Shown: positions 4,896 through 7,153 of the stretch, piece by piece
How the letters are laid out: every line of letters starts with the position of its first letter
How positions within the stretch are numbered: position 1 is the first letter of the stretch
Origin: SW-9-67-25 sp964623735
Lineage (GTDB): Archaea > Halobacteriota > Halobacteria > Halobacteriales > Haloarculaceae
Length of the DNA: 7,153 nt
Assembly (NCBI GenBank): GCA_964623735.1
Contig: CAZUVE010000138.1
Coordinates: forward strand, 1 to 7,153
Reading direction: 5' to 3'
Made by a program: the position numbers and the translations under genes
Notes under the pieces: model-generated
Told to the model about the DNA's origin: nothing
Seen by the model: the letters and a program-made list of their open reading frames with translations, nothing else
Databases searched by the model: none

Positions 4896-5998
4896 CGGTC
4901 CTCCAGTCTGTGTTTCAGCCGGCCGGCAACGGCCCGGACGTACCCCCAGACGCCCTCCTCGGGGGCGAAGAGCACCACCACCACGAACAGCGCGCCGAGG
5001 AAGAACTGCCAGAACTGCAGCGCCGGGCCGAGGTTGACGCTGACGAGGGCCACCTCGGCAGTCGGGACGTGCCACACCTCGAAGTCGGTCAGGAAGTCCT
5101 CCGCGAACAGCCAGGTGAACGCGCCGGTGACCGGGCCGAAGAAGTAGTTGACCCCGCCGAGAACGGCCATCAGGACGGTGTCGCCGCTGGTGATGACGCC
5201 GAGACTCTCGATGGCCGCCCCGGAGTTGTTGATCTCCAGGAGGACGCCCGCGAGCGCCGAGATGAGGCCACTGAACGTGAGCGACCACACCTTGTAGCTG
5301 GTGGTGTCGACACCCATGGCCCGCGCGAGTCGCTCGTTGTCGCGGATAGCGATCAGCGTCCGGCCGAAGGGCGACCGGATCACCTGCCAGAGCCCCAGCA
5401 TCGCGAGCAGGAAGACACCGGCAACGACCCAGTACCAGTCGATCGACGCCCCGAACACCCGGATGGTGATCTGTCCCCGGGTCTGTTCGACGAACTCCGG
5501 GAGGGTGCCCCGGGTGAGACCGTTCGACCCGCCCGTCAGCCCCCACGGATCGCGCAGCGCGACGAAGTAGACGGCCTGCGAGACCGCGAGCGTCAGCAGC
5601 GCGAAGTAGATCTCGCCCTTGCCGACGATGAGCAGCGCCAGGAGGTAACTGAAGACCCCGACCGCCAGCAGCGCCAGCGCGACGCCCACGAAGTACGTGA
5701 CCGTCCCGCCGGGCGGGAGGGCCGGCAACCCGTTCAGGACGACGATAGCCGGGATGTAGACGCCGAACCCGAGGAACATCGCGTGGCCGAACGAGAGCAG
5801 CCCCGTGAAGCCAAAGAGGAGGTTGAACGCCGCCACGAACAGCATCATGATGAGCATCCGGTTGGCAATGGCCTCGAACCCCAGGAGGAGGTCACTCGAG
5901 ACGACGGGACGCAGGCCCAGCACGAGCACAGCCAGTCCCAGGGGGATGCGGTACCTCTCGAAGGCCGACGGCGGCTCCGGCCCGGGGAGGTTGCTCAT
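4892..5998 (-). CDS. livM: Branched-chain amino acid ABC transporter permease LivM
   Basis: Integral membrane permease (368 residues) pairing with LivH to form the transport channel. Hydrophobic segments are visible at about 17-40, 45-62, 64-90, 100-125, 130-147, 187-206, 236-256, 268-298 and 326-345. Family motifs: GFTGLLSFGHAMFLGFGVY at 63-81, LTGGSNGL at 154-161, the cytoplasmic loop that docks the ATPases RSPFGRTLIAIRDNERLARA at 208-227, and MAVLGGVNYFFGPVTGA at 277-293. The C-terminus ends in a basic tail after APEEGVWGYV. The start at 5998 is supported by the ATGA overlap with the livH stop and GGAGG 10 bases upstream. Translation in this frame continues open upstream into the livH region but is Arg/Pro-rich there and is not part of the gene. 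E. coli LivM is longer at the N-terminus; this length is common for other HAAT permeases. Confidence 0.93.
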   Translation of the reverse strand: MSNLPGPEPPSAFERYRIPLGLAVLVLGLRPVVSSDLLLGFEAIANRMLIMMLFVAAFNLLFGFTGLLSFGHAMFLGFGVYIPAIVVLNGLPALPPGGTVTYFVGVALALLAVGVFSYLLALLIVGKGEIYFALLTLAVSQAVYFVALRDPWGLTGGSNGLTRGTLPEFVEQTRGQITIRVFGASIDWYWVVAGVFLLAMLGLWQVIRSPFGRTLIAIRDNERLARAMGVDTTSYKVWSLTFSGLISALAGVLLEINNSGAAIESLGVITSGDTVLMAVLGGVNYFFGPVTGAFTWLFAEDFLTDFEVWHVPTAEVALVSVNLGPALQFWQFFLGALFVVVVLFAPEEGVWGYVRAVAGRLKHRLEDR

Positions 5999-7032
5999 TC
6001 GAGCAGCCCCTCCTCGCCGAACAGCCCCCGCGGGCGGACGAGCAACACGGCGATCATCACCAGAAAGGGGACGAGCCGGCCGACACCCTGGATCTCGACG
6101 GCGGCGACGCCGGTGGCGAGCGCGAGCGAACTCAGAACGACCGGGATCAGGAACTGCGCCCACCCCACGACCAGCCCGGCGACGACGCTCCCGAAGAGGC
6201 TGCCGACCCCCCCGATCACGACCACGACGAACGCGAGGATGACGAACTCCTCGGCGGTCCCGGGGTCGACGCCGAACTCGACAACGCGCAACGCGCCCCC
6301 GAGGCCGGCGATGACCGAGCCCAGGAAGAACATCGCGGTGAACCGGAGCGGAAGGTTCACGCCGACGAACTCGGTCATCTCGCCGTCCTGGACGCCGGCC
6401 CTGACCGAGAGCCCGAAGTCGGTGTTCGTGATGAGGTAGTAGACAGCGGCCACCGAGAGGGCCGACACGAACACGGTAAAGAGGCGGTACGTGCCGACCC
6501 GGGTCACGAGGAGGTCGGTTCCGCCGGTCAGGTATCCCGGCTTGGACGGCTGGAGGCCGCTGGCCCCCCAGACGAACCGGGCGGCTTCCTCGACCATCAG
6601 CGTCAGCCCGAACGTCGCGAGCAGGCCGATGATGGGGTTGGTCCCGTAGAGGCGCCGCAACACGACCACCTCCATCGCGATCCCGACGACCCCGACGGCG
6701 ATCGGCGCGACGACCAGTGCCGCCGGGAACGGGAGGCCGTAGGTCTCCATTGCAGAGAAGGCGAAGTACCCACCGAGCATAAACAGGGCGCCGTGTGCGA
6801 AGTTGACCACGCCCATCAGCCCGAGCACGAGCGCCAGGCCCAGCGAGACCATCACGAGTATCATCCCGTAGACGAGGCCGCCGATGGCCTGGTCGATGAA
6901 CAGGCCGGGCTGCCGGATCGCGGCGTTCCCCAGCAGGAGGACCGCGAGTACGGTCCCGGCGCCGGCAGCCGGCGAGAGCCGGGGGAGGCGCCGCTGTGTC
7001 CGGCGGACGACTCCCGGCGTCGAATCGCTCAT
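5995..7032 (-). CDS. livH: Branched-chain amino acid ABC transporter permease LivH
   Basis: Integral membrane permease (345 residues), partner of LivM. After a basic N-terminal tail (RRTQRRLPR at 10-18, expected inside the cell) come hydrophobic segments at about 22-38, 47-72, 74-96, 102-124, 134-148, 183-202, 231-250, 262-298 and 319-333. Family motifs: VYGMILVMVSLGLALVLGLM at 54-73 followed by GVVNFAHGALFMLGGY at 74-89; the ATPase-docking loop TDFGLSVRAGVQDGEMTEFV at 204-223; IGGVGSLFGSVVAG at 273-286; and the C-terminal LLVRPRGLFGEEG at 330-342. Length is slightly above E. coli LivH (308), mostly from the N-terminal tail. The ATG at 7030-7032 directly follows the TAG of the upstream gene and no close Shine-Dalgarno is visible, so translation may depend on the ribosome finishing the upstream gene. 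The 3' end overlaps livM by ATGA. Confidence 0.93.
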   Translation of the reverse strand: MSDSTPGVVRRTQRRLPRLSPAAGAGTVLAVLLLGNAAIRQPGLFIDQAIGGLVYGMILVMVSLGLALVLGLMGVVNFAHGALFMLGGYFAFSAMETYGLPFPAALVVAPIAVGVVGIAMEVVVLRRLYGTNPIIGLLATFGLTLMVEEAARFVWGASGLQPSKPGYLTGGTDLLVTRVGTYRLFTVFVSALSVAAVYYLITNTDFGLSVRAGVQDGEMTEFVGVNLPLRFTAMFFLGSVIAGLGGALRVVEFGVDPGTAEEFVILAFVVVVIGGVGSLFGSVVAGLVVGWAQFLIPVVLSSLALATGVAAVEIQGVGRLVPFLVMIAVLLVRPRGLFGEEGLLE

Positions 7033-7153
7033 CTACAGGGAGCAGCCGGTCTCCTCGACCGGGCGCGCCACGTCGTCGCCGGCGAAGGTCTCCTCGGCCT
7101 GGAACCACTCCTTGTACGGGTCGTCGGACATCTCGGCGGTCGGGCGCGAGGAG
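7033..7153 (-). CDS. Probable C-terminus of a LivK-like substrate-binding protein, cut by window edge
   Basis: An open minus-strand frame enters from the right edge and ends at a TAG (7033-7035) that abuts the livH ATG. The 39 visible residues are acidic and include DDPYKEWFQAEETFAG and a final ARPVEETGCSL. HAAT operons usually begin with the periplasmic-type substrate-binding lipoprotein, and aromatic/acidic C-termini of this kind are seen in haloarchaeal members, so a LivK-like protein is the natural reading. The visible part carries no decisive motif; the lipobox and ligand-binding domains would lie outside the window. Assignment rests mainly on position and co-directional, gapless spacing. 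Confidence 0.7.
   Translation of the reverse strand, partial: SSRPTAEMSDDPYKEWFQAEETFAGDDVARPVEETGCSL

Noticed and set aside
4910..6439. Plus-strand open frame of 509 codons antisense to livM and livH
   Set aside because: Highly charged, low-complexity translation typical of the antisense of membrane protein genes in GC-rich DNA; livM and livH are unambiguous.

Overview
The window is a GC-rich, acid-rich-protein segment that looks like the chromosome of a haloarchaeon (class Halobacteria). The reasons are the strong preference for G or C at third codon positions, Asp/Glu-rich soluble proteins, TATA-box promoters with very short or no leaders, and archaeal-type gene content. The genus cannot be named from the sequence alone. 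Six confident protein-coding genes plus one fragment with a weaker assignment are seen in three blocks.

Block 1 (1-619, minus strand) is the first 206 residues of the Hsp70 chaperone DnaK, running off the left edge. Block 2 (620-1157) is a 538-base region between divergent genes. It holds the dnaK promoter facing left. Facing right are an unusually clear TATA box (about 889-896), a possible 34-codon leaderless small ORF starting where transcription should start (918), and a perfect 8-bp GC hairpin directly after that ORF. Block 3 (1158-3316, plus strand) is a two-gene unit encoding the alpha and beta subunits of a thiamine-diphosphate-dependent 2-oxoacid dehydrogenase (E1 of a pyruvate/branched-chain type complex). 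The two genes overlap by ATGA, and no E2 or E3 gene lies next to them.

The right half (3334-7153, minus strand) is a branched-chain (hydrophobic) amino acid type ABC transporter operon. In transcription order it reads: end of a probable substrate-binding protein (livK-like, cut by the right edge), livH and livM permeases, then livG and livF ATPases. Three of its junctions are ATGA overlaps and the fourth is a stop codon abutting a start codon, so it is almost certainly one transcript. It converges on the E1 unit with only 17 bases between stop codons.

A reasonable reading is that the transporter imports branched-chain amino acids or related compounds, and that the E1 enzyme oxidatively decarboxylates the 2-oxoacids derived from them. 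Substrate identity for both is inferred from family and proximity. The least ordinary part is the leader of the E1 unit. The 5' end of the predicted transcript can pair (11 bp) with the 3' arm of the hairpin, in competition with the hairpin itself, which resembles the layout of an attenuator. This is a hypothesis from sequence only.
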